The notes beneath the pieces were generated by a model, which saw only the letters and a program-made list of their open reading frames with translations, did no database searches and was not told the origin of the DNA. The position numbers and the translations under genes were made by a program. Positions 36,227 to 44,960 of a DNA stretch of 64,000 nucleotides are shown here, in pieces (position 1 is the first letter of the stretch; every line of letters begins with the position of its first letter). Source of the stretch: Gloeobacter violaceus PCC 7421 (GTDB lineage: Bacteria > Cyanobacteriota > Cyanobacteriia > Gloeobacterales > Gloeobacteraceae). The stretch covers positions 124,001 through 188,000 of the forward strand of contig NC_005125.1 in the NCBI RefSeq assembly GCF_000011385.1. The letters are read 5' to 3'.

Positions 36227-37249
36227 TTGAACGACGAACGGCGGGTGGCGGTGCTGCTGGTGGGTTACGGCGAAGTCGAAGAATACCAGAATTTTGCCGC
36301 CTACAACGAGATGGCCCTGCGGTTGCTCACTGCCAAGTTTCTCAAAATTCCCGAATTCGGCTTCAAGTTGCTGGCGGGCACCCTGGCGCGCAAAGACCGG
36401 CGGGAGTGGGCAGGAAGAGACAATTTCCGCTCGCCCCACAACGACGTCTTCGAAGCCCAGCGCGCCGGGATCGCCCGGCACCTGCAGGAGCACTTCGGCG
36501 ATCGAGTCGAAATCTTCAAAGCCTTCAATTTCTGCGAAGGGTACCTCCCCCAGCAGGTGCTGGCCCAGATCCGTGCCCGCGGCTTTCGCCGTCTGCTGGT
36601 CTATCCGCTGCTGGTCATCGATTCGATTTTTACCAGCGGCCTGGCACTCCAGCAGATCAACGAGGCCCTGGCCGAGGAGGAGCGCTGGGTGGACGAGTTG
36701 CGCTATTTACCATCGTTTTACAACGAGAGCGACTTTCACGAGCGGCTGGCAAGCCACATCGAAAGCCACCTGCTCCGCTTGTCCGTCCGCCACCAGCCCT
36801 CGCGCATCGGCCTGGTGCTCGTCAACCACGGTTCGCCCTACGAGGTCAAGGGCTTCACCACCGGCATCGAGGAGAGCCAGGTTCTCTACGAGCGGGTGCG
36901 CGAGCGGCTCATCACCCGCTATCCGCTCATTTCGATCGGCTGGCTCAACCACGACACCCCCGGCAAGTGGACGACCCCGGATGTCCCCCAGGCGGCGCGC
37001 AATTTGCTCACCGTTGGGGCAAGCACCCTCGTCTTCTGCCCGATCGGCTTTGTGACCGAGAACCACGAGACGATCCTGGATGTCGAAGCGATCATGCGGT
37101 GCTTCGAGCAAAAGGCGATCCCCTGCACGCGCCTCGATTGCCTCAACGACGACCCGGAATTTCTGGCCGCCGCTGCCGGTTGGGTCGTTCCGCTAGTGGG
37201 TGAATTGCTCGCGGCAAGGGCTACTCAGCCGGTTGCAGCCCAGGATTGA
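36227..37249 (+). CDS. Ferrochelatase/CbiX-superfamily chelatase
   Basis: 340 residues from a TTG start with AGGAG seven to eleven bases upstream. Two similar alpha/beta domains: RVAVLLVGYGEVEEYQNFAAYN at the N-terminus, and RIGLVLVNHGSPYEVKGFTTGIEES with VFCPIGFVTENHETILDVEA in the second half; the His and Glu of NHG and TENHE match the class II chelatase metal site. It is about the size of HemH but more divergent, so it may be a paralogue with another tetrapyrrole or metal substrate. Convergent with the desaturase, 18 bp apart. Confidence 0.65.
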   Translation: MNDERRVAVLLVGYGEVEEYQNFAAYNEMALRLLTAKFLKIPEFGFKLLAGTLARKDRREWAGRDNFRSPHNDVFEAQRAGIARHLQEHFGDRVEIFKAFNFCEGYLPQQVLAQIRARGFRRLLVYPLLVIDSIFTSGLALQQINEALAEEERWVDELRYLPSFYNESDFHERLASHIESHLLRLSVRHQPSRIGLVLVNHGSPYEVKGFTTGIEESQVLYERVRERLITRYPLISIGWLNHDTPGKWTTPDVPQAARNLLTVGASTLVFCPIGFVTENHETILDVEAIMRCFEQKAIPCTRLDCLNDDPEFLAAAAGWVVPLVGELLAARATQPVAAQD

Positions 37250-37267
37250 CCCGCCGACGTTGCCCGA

Positions 37268-38368
37268 TTACGGCTGTTCGGGAACTCGCAGGTTGGTGCC
37301 GGCAATTGTCGAGTTGCCGTCAAAATCCAACCAGCGGTGATTCTCGTAGTCGTAAAGCTTGCACCGTCTGAGGGTATCGAGAAAACTGCCCCAGGAGAGC
37401 GCATCGGCGGTGATGTGCTCGCCGTAGGCTTTCTGGAGCAGTTGTTGGGCGTCGTTGAGTTTGGCAAACGAAATGCCGACATCGACGTGGTGCGCCGTGT
37501 GTTCCATTAAATTCCAGGTGAGCAGCCGCCAAAAAGCGGGCAACTTGATATGGACCGTTGAACCCACCTGACCCCGGTAGAAGGACCATTCCTCGAACTT
37601 GCTGTACCAGGCGATCGACGGATGGTTGTGCTGCAGATAGGTTGCCGTTCCCAACAGCCAGCTCCAGATGAGCATGGGCACAACCAATCCACCGAGAATG
37701 GAGACCCACCACGGCATCACCGGCCATCCCGTCACATCTGCCAGCCAATTTGGCACCCAGATCAGCAGCAATATCTGCACTGAACCAAAACCAAACACCA
37801 ACCAGGTATCCAGGGTGGATTTGATTTTGTCCTGGAGCAGCGGATTTGGCACAAGCAAGAACTGCCGCCAAATATTCAAGTAGTAAACACCGCTTCCCCA
37901 ACCGCTTCTGTACATCCTCTGCGCAAAGCGATGGAGCGGGGATAGCTCGTCGTATTCTTTCCTGGAGAGCGGCGCCCAAAACCGATCCAGAGGAGCAAAG
38001 TTGGTATAGATATGATGAAGTTGATTGTGGTTGGCATCCCAGAGGTTGAAGGCGTGCAGCAGGGGCAAAAACGCCACGCGACCCAACCACACATTTAGGG
38101 TGCTGTTTGTGGTGAGCACACCATGACCTGCATCGTGACCCACGTGAAACAGCTGCGCAATTGCCAGGCCGAGCGCAATGCTACATATCGCCTTAGCCCA
38201 CCACCAGGGCAACAGCAAAAATCCTGTAAATGCTAACAAATAAACTGCAAAACAAAAGGCGAATGATGCTATTCCTCGGGGTGTAGAGCGCCTGCGGACT
38301 TCCTTGGACAGCTGTTTCCTGACGCGGCGAGCACTTGCGTAGCTCGCAACCATAGTATCAAAGCTCAT
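37268..38368 (-). CDS. Membrane fatty acid desaturase family protein
   Basis: 366 residues from MSFDTMVASYAS. The three histidine boxes are clear: HDAGHG, HNQLHH and HTAHH, with membrane segments around AFCFAVYLLAFTGFLLL, ALGLAIAQLFHV and LVFGFGSVQILLLIWV. These di-iron enzymes introduce double bonds into acyl chains, or hydroxylate in related groups. It is distinctly less GC-rich than its neighbours, suggesting acquisition. The 205 bp upstream, to the IS701-type element, is AT-rich and should hold its promoter. Confidence 0.85.
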   Translation of the reverse strand: MSFDTMVASYASARRVRKQLSKEVRRRSTPRGIASFAFCFAVYLLAFTGFLLLPWWWAKAICSIALGLAIAQLFHVGHDAGHGVLTTNSTLNVWLGRVAFLPLLHAFNLWDANHNQLHHIYTNFAPLDRFWAPLSRKEYDELSPLHRFAQRMYRSGWGSGVYYLNIWRQFLLVPNPLLQDKIKSTLDTWLVFGFGSVQILLLIWVPNWLADVTGWPVMPWWVSILGGLVVPMLIWSWLLGTATYLQHNHPSIAWYSKFEEWSFYRGQVGSTVHIKLPAFWRLLTWNLMEHTAHHVDVGISFAKLNDAQQLLQKAYGEHITADALSWGSFLDTLRRCKLYDYENHRWLDFDGNSTIAGTNLRVPEQP

Positions 38369-38572
38369 AGGATTGCTTTCCGTAGGGAGAATTACAGATA
38401 ATGCAACATGGTCTACATAGCTTAGACCCGCGTTTTCCACTACACTGCTATTGGTTTACATGTCGGATTGTCCTGCGTCAACACTAAATCGCAAAGAAAG
38501 AAATAATTTGTAACGACCGCTCAAAGTTGATTGCTGGCACTCACTTATTCGCGAAAACATTGAACTTTTTCC

Positions 38573-39734
38573 CTCTTCTGTCAAATCGGGTAAGCTGATT
38601 GCCATGGTCAGATTTTTGTAGGAGTAATCGGCCATGACTTTGTCCAGAACAGCGACAGAGACCGTCGCCTTAGTTGATTGTTATTGCAGGGCCTACGAAC
38701 ACCTGTTTGTAGATGTTCGGTCCTTTGAACATTTCAAGCTTCTCCACTTCGGCTTGATAGCCGTGTCGCCAAGAAAAACTTTGCCTGCAATCGCCAGAGT
38801 CCTTGGCACAGAAGACGCTCAGGCTTTGCATCACTTCGTGGCCAACTCGCCCTGGGATGCAAGAATTTTACGGCAACAACGCCTAAATCTGGTGCGGCAG
38901 ACTTTGCGGCAACGCCCGTTTCTTTTGTGCATCGACGAAACTGGCGACAGAAAAAAAGGCCGAACTACGGATTACGCCGCCAGGCAGTACATCACCAATC
39001 TAGGTAGAGTCGAAAATGGAATCGTCTCGGTCAATGCCTGCGGCGTGTTGGATGGAGCTGTTTTTCCGCTGACCTTTAAAGTATTCAAACCCGAGCACAA
39101 ACTGAAGTCCTCTGACCAGTACAAAAGCAAGTCACAGTTGGCTGTGCAGATTATTGAAGAGTTGATGGGGCAGGAGTTTTGTTTCGAGATGGTATTAGCC
39201 GATTGTCTTTACGGAGAAAGCAGACAGTTCATCGAAGCGCTGGAGGGCTGGGGATTCAAATACGCAGTGATGCTCAGGGGTAGCCAGGGGGTATGGATGC
39301 CGCAAGGAAGGAACATTCGCTTGACACGGTGGCGGCAGTTCAACTGCGTCTTCGACGCTGATGAGCACCAGCCGTACTACATCCGGGAGGCTCTTTTTGG
39401 CCGCAGGCTGACGCCGCGTTTCTGCTTTGTCACTACCGATCCCAGGCTGTTGCCGGTAGAAACGACACGGCTGATCATGACCGACCTGGAAGGCGATTTA
39501 CCCGGGATCGTCGGTCACTACTACCGTTTGCGCGCCCGGATTGTGCAGCGCTTCAAACGGATGAAAAACGGCTTGGGTTGGGCCGACTATCGGCTGACGG
39601 AATACGCGGCGATCGAGCGTTGGTGGGAATTGGTGCTCAGTGCCTGCTGGATGGTGAGCCAACAGTCGCAAGCCTTCGCCGAATCGCTCGCTTTTTGGGC
39701 GGACGGATCTGAGCGCTCCGTTTTGACAGAAGAG
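38573..39734 (+). mobile_element. IS701-family insertion sequence
   Basis: Inverted repeats CTCTTCTGTCAAATCGG (38573-38589) and, inverted with one mismatch, CCGTTTTGACAGAAGAG (39718-39734) bound about 1162 bp. I see no convincing target duplication. The right repeat lies inside the transposase frame, which continues 15 bases into flanking DNA. Confidence 0.6.
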
Positions 39735-39749
39735 ACGCCGGAGCCGTAG
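38634..39749 (+). CDS. IS701-family transposase
   Basis: 371 residues. Core segments: FLLCIDETGDRKKGRTTDYAARQYI (first Asp), FEMVLADCLYGESRQFIEAL (second Asp) and RFKRMKNGLGWADYRLTEYAAIERWWELV (Glu region), as in IS701/DDE_5 proteins. TAGGAG lies ten bases before the ATG. The last residues (TPEP) are encoded outside the predicted right end, so the host supplies the stop codon. Otherwise intact. Confidence 0.9.
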   Translation: MTLSRTATETVALVDCYCRAYEHLFVDVRSFEHFKLLHFGLIAVSPRKTLPAIARVLGTEDAQALHHFVANSPWDARILRQQRLNLVRQTLRQRPFLLCIDETGDRKKGRTTDYAARQYITNLGRVENGIVSVNACGVLDGAVFPLTFKVFKPEHKLKSSDQYKSKSQLAVQIIEELMGQEFCFEMVLADCLYGESRQFIEALEGWGFKYAVMLRGSQGVWMPQGRNIRLTRWRQFNCVFDADEHQPYYIREALFGRRLTPRFCFVTTDPRLLPVETTRLIMTDLEGDLPGIVGHYYRLRARIVQRFKRMKNGLGWADYRLTEYAAIERWWELVLSACWMVSQQSQAFAESLAFWADGSERSVLTEETPEP

Positions 39750-39770
39750 GGTCTGTGGCCGGGCGACGAT

Positions 39771-40622
39771 TTAAGCGTCCACCGCCCAGGGCACCGCGAG
39801 CCGGAACAGCCACTTAAACAGCGCGTCGATAGCCAGGCCAATCAGGCCGATGACCAGGATGCCCACGAAGATCTCGTCGGTTTTCAAAAAGCGCTGCGAG
39901 ACGAGGATCCGGTAGCCCAACCCGGAGTTGGCCGCCACCAGTTCGGCCACCACCACAAAGTTCCAGGCGGTGGCGATGTTGATGCGCAGGGTGTCGATGA
40001 CGCTGGGCAAGGTGGCAGGCAGGATCACCCGAAAAAAGGCGTCCCGCCGGCCCGCCCCGAGGGTGTAGCTCACCTTCAGCCAATCGGCGGGCACGAACTT
40101 GACGGCGTCGGCCACCATCAGTGTGTTGTAGAAAAAACTGCCGATAAAGATGATCGCGACCTTGGCCGGTTCATCGAGACCCACCCAGAGAATAATCAGC
40201 GGAATAAAGGCGGCGGCGGGCATATAGCGAAACAGACCGAGCACCGGCTCGAACAATCCCTCGACGAGCTTGAAGGTGCCGATGAGCAGCCCCAGGGGAA
40301 TGGCCACCAGGGCCGAGAGCAAAAACCCGAGTCCGACCCGCGACAGACTGGCCAGGCTGTCGTTTAGCAAGTCACCGCTCTGGGCAAGGCGCACCGCCGC
40401 CTGCCACACCGCTAGGGGAGTGGGCACAAACAGCGGGTCCACCCGACCGCCGACGCTGAGCAGCACCCAACCTGCCAGGGGCACGGCGATCGACAGGGTC
40501 ATAGCGAGCAGATAGGCATTTTTAGGGACGTCGGTGCGGATGCCCAAAAGTGGCCGGGGGCGTGGCCGAAACGGCTCGCCGCTCCGCGCTGGGCGTGCGG
40601 TCGTATCGACGGTGTTGCTCAT
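39771..40622 (-). CDS. NitT/TauT-type ABC transporter permease
   Basis: 283 residues with about six hydrophobic segments. BPD_transp_1 features: LFVPTPLAVWQAAVRLAQSG, IPLGLLIGTFKLVEGLFEP, AFIPLIILWVGLDEPAKVAII (EAA-like loop), and AWNFVVVAELVAANSGLGYRI. The family imports nitrate, bicarbonate, taurine or alkanesulfonates. Its ATG overlaps the stop of the ATPase gene (ATGA), and it is the last gene of the operon. An IS701-type element ends 36 bp beyond its stop. Confidence 0.9.
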   Translation of the reverse strand: MSNTVDTTARPARSGEPFRPRPRPLLGIRTDVPKNAYLLAMTLSIAVPLAGWVLLSVGGRVDPLFVPTPLAVWQAAVRLAQSGDLLNDSLASLSRVGLGFLLSALVAIPLGLLIGTFKLVEGLFEPVLGLFRYMPAAAFIPLIILWVGLDEPAKVAIIFIGSFFYNTLMVADAVKFVPADWLKVSYTLGAGRRDAFFRVILPATLPSVIDTLRINIATAWNFVVVAELVAANSGLGYRILVSQRFLKTDEIFVGILVIGLIGLAIDALFKWLFRLAVPWAVDA

Positions 40623-41407
40623 CGGGTCTCCTCGGCGAGGGGTACGCGGGCACGCAGCAGGTCCAAGATGTCCTGCTCGATTTGCTGGAAAGCGGCGGTA
40701 CGCTTGCAAGCCAAGCACCGATCCCGGCCCAGGGACACGTGCACCTCCCGGGCGATGCGGCCGGGCCGGGCCGACATCGCGTAGACGCGGTCGGCCAGAA
40801 ACACCGCCTCTTCGACATCGTGGGTGATCATCAGCACCGTGATCCCGGTGCGGCGCACCACGGAGAGCAAAAATTCCTGCAGCGTCTCTTTGGTCTGGCA
40901 GTCGAGGGCGCCGAAGGGTTCATCGAGCAAGAGAATTTGCGGTTCGTTGACCATTGCCCGGGCGATGGCGGCGCGCTGCTTCATGCCGCCGGAAAGGGCG
41001 CGCGGCAGGCTGTCGGCAAATTTGGCAAGTCCCACGATCTCCAGGTAATGATCGACCCGCTCGCGCCGTTCGGGCGCGCTCTGCTTGCGCAGCTTCAAAC
41101 CAAACTCGACATTGCCCCGCACGCTCAGCCAGGGATAGAGCGTGTAGTTCTGAAAGACCATGCCCCGGTCGGCTCCCGGTCCGGCCACAGGACTGCCGCT
41201 CAGGAGCACTTCGCCGGCCGATGGGTCCTCGAGGCCCGCGACGATATTGAGCAAGGTCGATTTGCCGCAGCCGGAAGCGCCCACCAGGCAGGCAAATTCC
41301 CCGGCTTTCACACTCATCGAGATATCGTCGAGCACCAGCAGCGGCCCGCTTTTGGTGGAGAACAGTTTACTTAAGTGCCGGATTTGCAGGGTGGGTGGGT
41401 CGGTCAT
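40619..41407 (-). CDS. NitT/TauT-type ABC transporter ATPase
   Basis: 262 residues with all ABC motifs: Walker A VGASGCGKSTL, Q-loop MVFQNYTLYPWLSV, signature LSGGMKQRAAIARAM, Walker B ILLLDEPFGALD and H-loop MITHDVEEAVFLADR. The C-terminal CLACKRT contains two Cys, unusual in the family. The start overlaps the binding-protein stop and its stop overlaps the permease start (both ATGA), so the three proteins are made from one coupled message. Confidence 0.93.
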   Translation of the reverse strand: MTDPPTLQIRHLSKLFSTKSGPLLVLDDISMSVKAGEFACLVGASGCGKSTLLNIVAGLEDPSAGEVLLSGSPVAGPGADRGMVFQNYTLYPWLSVRGNVEFGLKLRKQSAPERRERVDHYLEIVGLAKFADSLPRALSGGMKQRAAIARAMVNEPQILLLDEPFGALDCQTKETLQEFLLSVVRRTGITVLMITHDVEEAVFLADRVYAMSARPGRIAREVHVSLGRDRCLACKRTAAFQQIEQDILDLLRARVPLAEETR

Positions 41408-42420
41408 CTCTGGGTAGCGCGCGCGGCAAGGACGAAGCGGGGATCGACGACGTTGGTCAGATCCGGAACGGCCGGGATCTGGCCCTGGTCTTTGAGGAAG
41501 CGGGCGAGCGACTGCAGGGCGTTCGGCAGATAGCTTTTGCTGTTGGGGTTGGTGAGCATGTCGATGTTGAGGGCAAGGTCCGCCAGTTGCAGCCCGCGCA
41601 GATAGTCTTCGACTTCCGCCGGGGTGATATTGAGCAGACGGGCGGTGAGGGCGTAGCCCGCCTGGGGGTCGGCCTGCAAGTCGGCCAGCCCCTTCAAGAC
41701 AGCATCCACGAAGCCCTGTACCACCTCGGGGTGCGCTTGGACAAACCGGGCATCGAAGACGTAGATGTCGCTAATCGCATCCGGCAGGCGCGCAGAATCG
41801 AACAAAATCCGCCCATCGGCCTGCGCCCGGTTGGCCGAACCCAAATAAGGCGCGTAGGTGACCGCCGCTTCCACCTGGCCGCTGCGGTAGGCGGCCCCGG
41901 CGGCGTCGGGTGGGGTGTTGATGATCGTGATGTCTCGACCGCTCAGTCCCGCCCCGGCAATCGCCTGCAAGAAGAAAAAATGGCTCACCGAACCCAGTTC
42001 GAGGGCGACTTTGCGCCCCTTGAGGTCGGCCAGATCCCGGATGCTGTGGCGCGCCAGGATGCCGTCGCCCCCCACCGAGCGATCGACCACCATCACCACG
42101 CGCAGATCCTTTCCTTTCGCCCGCACATCCACCGCCCCGGCGGTGACCTCGGCCCCCCCCTCGAGCTTGCCCCCCGCGAAGGCGAGGGTGCCCTGGCCGG
42201 GGCTCGGGAAGTTGCGCACATTGAACGCCTCGGGCAGATAGCCTTTCTCGCGGGCGATATAGAGCGGCGTGTAGCCGACCCAATCGACGATCCCAAAGGA
42301 CGTCCCCGCCGGGCGCGTCGCGCCGTCCCCACCGCCGGTACAGCCGGCAAGCGCGAGCCCGCCCAGGGTCAGAACGCTGCGGCGTGTCCATCGGTGCAAA
42401 GCAAAATCGGCCAGGTCCAT
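41404..42420 (-). CDS. NitT/TauT-type substrate-binding lipoprotein
   Basis: 338 residues. Twin-Arg-like TRRSVLTLGGLALAGC ends in a lipobox, with Cys27 as the predicted lipid anchor. The mature domain has FGIVDWVGYTPLYIAREKGYLPE, VMVVDRSVGGDGILARHSIRDLADLKGRKVAL in two parts, and EAAVTYAPYLGSANRA, matching SsuA/TauA/NrtA-type proteins. The ligand cannot be deduced; no sulfur or nitrogen assimilation genes are adjacent. First gene of the operon. Confidence 0.88.
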   Translation of the reverse strand: MDLADFALHRWTRRSVLTLGGLALAGCTGGGDGATRPAGTSFGIVDWVGYTPLYIAREKGYLPEAFNVRNFPSPGQGTLAFAGGKLEGGAEVTAGAVDVRAKGKDLRVVMVVDRSVGGDGILARHSIRDLADLKGRKVALELGSVSHFFFLQAIAGAGLSGRDITIINTPPDAAGAAYRSGQVEAAVTYAPYLGSANRAQADGRILFDSARLPDAISDIYVFDARFVQAHPEVVQGFVDAVLKGLADLQADPQAGYALTARLLNITPAEVEDYLRGLQLADLALNIDMLTNPNSKSYLPNALQSLARFLKDQGQIPAVPDLTNVVDPRFVLAARATQR

Positions 42421-42616
42421 GCGCGGTCCGCGGTTCCCCGAAGCGGGGATTGGCCCATGGTGTCACCGGTTCCCGAGTCGTTCAGTGACTTTCAATACGT
42501 TCCATCCGTCCTGCCGGGCCAATCTGTCGCACCGGACACAGGAGCGCTCCGCCGCCGGGGTACACTGGGCTCGATGTGATGAGACTGGTGCAAGGGCGAG
42601 CCCGGCAGGAGTGTTT

Positions 42617-44581
42617 GTGGTGGGCGGCAAGTTCTGGAGCGTTCTGGTGTCCCTGGCTTTACTTGCCGCCTCGGCGGGGGCGGCGGCCCAGACAAAACCA
42701 CCCGCCCCGGCCCCCTCGGCCCCCGAGGATGTGCCGGTGCCGGTACCGGGCAGCCTGGGGCTTGCAGGCGCTCGCTGTGCCGACATCTCCCGCTACTTGA
42801 ACGCCCGCGCCGCCGTCAATCCGTCCCTTTCGCCCGACGGGGGCGAACTTGTCTACCGCACCGGCGTCTCCGGCCAGCCGCAACTGTGGGTCAACGGTCC
42901 GGACGGGCCGCGCCAGATCACCTTCGGCGAGAGCGTCAATATCGCCGCATGGTCCCCGGCGGGCGATGGGATCGCCTACTCGGTCGATCGCGGCGGCGAC
43001 GAGCGCGAGGGCTACTATTTCATCTCCCCCGACGGCAAGCGCGAGCGCGAACTGGTCGCCCCCGCCGATTCGTTTCGAGTCTGGGGGGGCTTCTCGCGCG
43101 ACGGCAGCCAGGTGGCCTACGCTGCCACCGAGCCGGGCAAAGCCGATTTCAACGTCTACGTACTCACCGTCGCCACCGGCCAGACGCGCCGGGTCTTGAG
43201 CGGCCAGGCGGGGATCTACCCGGTAGCCTGGCGGCCGGATGGCAAGGCCCTGGTGCTCTCGCGGGTGCGCGGCGAGGATGCCAACGATCTGCTCTATCTG
43301 GATCTGACGACGGGCCAGGCGAGCGATCTGCTCGCGCCGCCCGAAGCCTCCGCCTACACCCAGATCGCCTGGACGCCGGACGGTAAAGGATTTTATCTTT
43401 CCACCAATCAAGATCGCGACTTTGCTGCCCTCGCCTACTACGACTTTGCCGCCCGCAAACTGCGCACCGTCGAGACTCCGGCCCACGACGTGGAGGCAGT
43501 GGCCCTCTCGGGCGACGGCCGCTACTTAGCCTGGAGTGAAAACGTCGGTGGTTTCTCCGAGGCGCGGCTAAGGGATCTGCGCACCAATCGGACCGTGCCG
43601 ATTCTCGGTCTACCCAAAGGCGTGATCCAGACGCTGAGTTGGGCGGAGCGCGCCCCACGCCTGGCTTTTCAGGTGTCCGGTCCCCAGGTGCCGGGGGATG
43701 TCTGGGTGCTCAACGCCCAGCGCGGCGACCTCAAGCGGGTCACCAAATCCGCCACCGGCGGTCTGGACGAGAGCACCTTCGTCATTCCCGCAGCGGTGTC
43801 CTTCAAAAGCCACGACGGCGAAACGATTTACGGCCTGCTGTACCGGCCTGCCGGGGCGACGACCCGCACGCTCCCCCCGGCGGTGGTGATGGTCCACGGC
43901 GGCCCCACCGCCCAGGCGCGGCCCGACTTCGACGCTGCGACCCAGTATCTGGTGGCCAGAGGTTACGCAATACTCGATCTCAATTTCCGCGGTTCCACCG
44001 GCTACGGCAAGCGCTTCGCCCGCCTCGACAACGGCCGATTGCGCCCCAACGCCGTCAAGGACATGGCTTCGGCGGTCGAATGGCTGGGCACCCAGGACCT
44101 CGACAACCGGCGGGTAGCGGTGATGGGAGGTTCCTACGGCGGCTACATGACCTTTGCCGCCCTCACGACTTTGCCGGACGTTTTCCAGGCCGGTGTGGGC
44201 TTCGTGGGCGTCTCCAACTGGGTTACCGCCCTCGAAGGCGCCTCACCGCAACTAAAAGCTTCCGACCGCTACGAGTACGGCAACATCGACGACCCGGCCG
44301 AGCGCGAATTTTTTACCCAACTGAGCCCGATCACCTACGTCAAGCAGGTGCGCTCGCCTTTGATGGTCCTGCACGGCGCGAACGACCCGCGCGACCCGGT
44401 GGGCGAAGCCGACCAACTGGTAGATGCCCTGCGCTCCCAGGGAGGCGATGTCGAATATTTGCGCTTTCCCGACGAAGGCCACAGCATCCGCAAACTGACC
44501 AACCGGGTGATCGCCTACCGTCGCATTGCCGCATTTCTGGAACGCACGATCGGCAAGGGCATCGCTGTCTGCGGCGGTTAG
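42617..44581 (+). CDS. S9-family peptidase (acylaminoacyl-peptidase/DPP type)
   Basis: About 654 residues. I chose the GTG at 42617, six bases after AGGAG, which opens a signal peptide (WSVLVSLALLAASAGAAAQ); 42620 is equally possible. WD40-like propeller repeats (NPSLSPDGGELVYR, AWSPAGDGIAYSVDRGG, WRPDGKALVLSRVRG, WTPDGKGFYLS) precede the hydrolase: MVHGGPTAQARPDFD, NFRGSTGYGKRFA, MGGSYGGYMTFAAL (Ser near residue 506), HGANDPRDPV (Asp) and DEGHSIRKLTN (His). A secreted peptidase that cleaves short peptides. Confidence 0.9.
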   Translation: MVGGKFWSVLVSLALLAASAGAAAQTKPPAPAPSAPEDVPVPVPGSLGLAGARCADISRYLNARAAVNPSLSPDGGELVYRTGVSGQPQLWVNGPDGPRQITFGESVNIAAWSPAGDGIAYSVDRGGDEREGYYFISPDGKRERELVAPADSFRVWGGFSRDGSQVAYAATEPGKADFNVYVLTVATGQTRRVLSGQAGIYPVAWRPDGKALVLSRVRGEDANDLLYLDLTTGQASDLLAPPEASAYTQIAWTPDGKGFYLSTNQDRDFAALAYYDFAARKLRTVETPAHDVEAVALSGDGRYLAWSENVGGFSEARLRDLRTNRTVPILGLPKGVIQTLSWAERAPRLAFQVSGPQVPGDVWVLNAQRGDLKRVTKSATGGLDESTFVIPAAVSFKSHDGETIYGLLYRPAGATTRTLPPAVVMVHGGPTAQARPDFDAATQYLVARGYAILDLNFRGSTGYGKRFARLDNGRLRPNAVKDMASAVEWLGTQDLDNRRVAVMGGSYGGYMTFAALTTLPDVFQAGVGFVGVSNWVTALEGASPQLKASDRYEYGNIDDPAEREFFTQLSPITYVKQVRSPLMVLHGANDPRDPVGEADQLVDALRSQGGDVEYLRFPDEGHSIRKLTNRVIAYRRIAAFLERTIGKGIAVCGG

Positions 44582-44654
44582 CCGCGTGCAGTGGAAGTAT
44601 CGGTTAGCCATTCAATAGGTCGGGTCAAAATAGCCGGGAACTGAGAGCAATCGC

Positions 44655-44849
44655 GTGGCTGGGACCGAGCGCCGCCCCTTTGATACAAGCCTGCAGGGCC
44701 TTGCCGCCTTGTACAGTCGGCATTTTTTGGCCTGGCTGCGCGGGCCGCAAGCTGTCTGGGAGCAGGAACTCAACTCGGTGATCGTCGCTCAGCAGCGCCG
44801 GGCCGATTTTTTGATCCGCTACCGCGACGACGGGCAGCAAGAGCGCCTT
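44655..44849 (+). pseudogene. 5' part of a PD-(D/E)XK (Rpn/DUF4351-type) protein, split by an intron
   Basis: GTG start; 65 codons: RRPFDTSLQGLAALYSRHF, LAWLRGPQAVWEQELNSV and RRADFLIRYRDDGQQERL. The frame then enters a group II intron lying in the opposite orientation. Joining 44849 to 47365 restores RLLHIEFQTLVKKG and a 298-residue protein of the cyanobacterial Rpn-like nuclease family. Because the intron is antisense to this gene it cannot be spliced from the gene's own transcript, so the gene is inactivated. Confidence 0.75.
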
Positions 44850-44890
44850 ATTAAACTCAGCCGGGCAGTCGCCCACCCGGCTGGTCTTCA

Positions 44891-44924
44891 AAACCGGACA
44901 TGAGACTTTCACCTCATCCGGCTC
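44891..44924 (-). ncRNA. Group II intron domain V
   Basis: 34 nt read on the minus strand: GAGCCGGATGAGG, a GAAA tetraloop, GTCTCATGTCCGGTTT. It has the catalytic AGC triad, the GAAA loop and the two-base bulge region of bacterial introns. Confidence 0.85.
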
Positions 44925-44960
44925 CTCGATGACCAGGCTCTTGTCATGAGTACCTCTATC

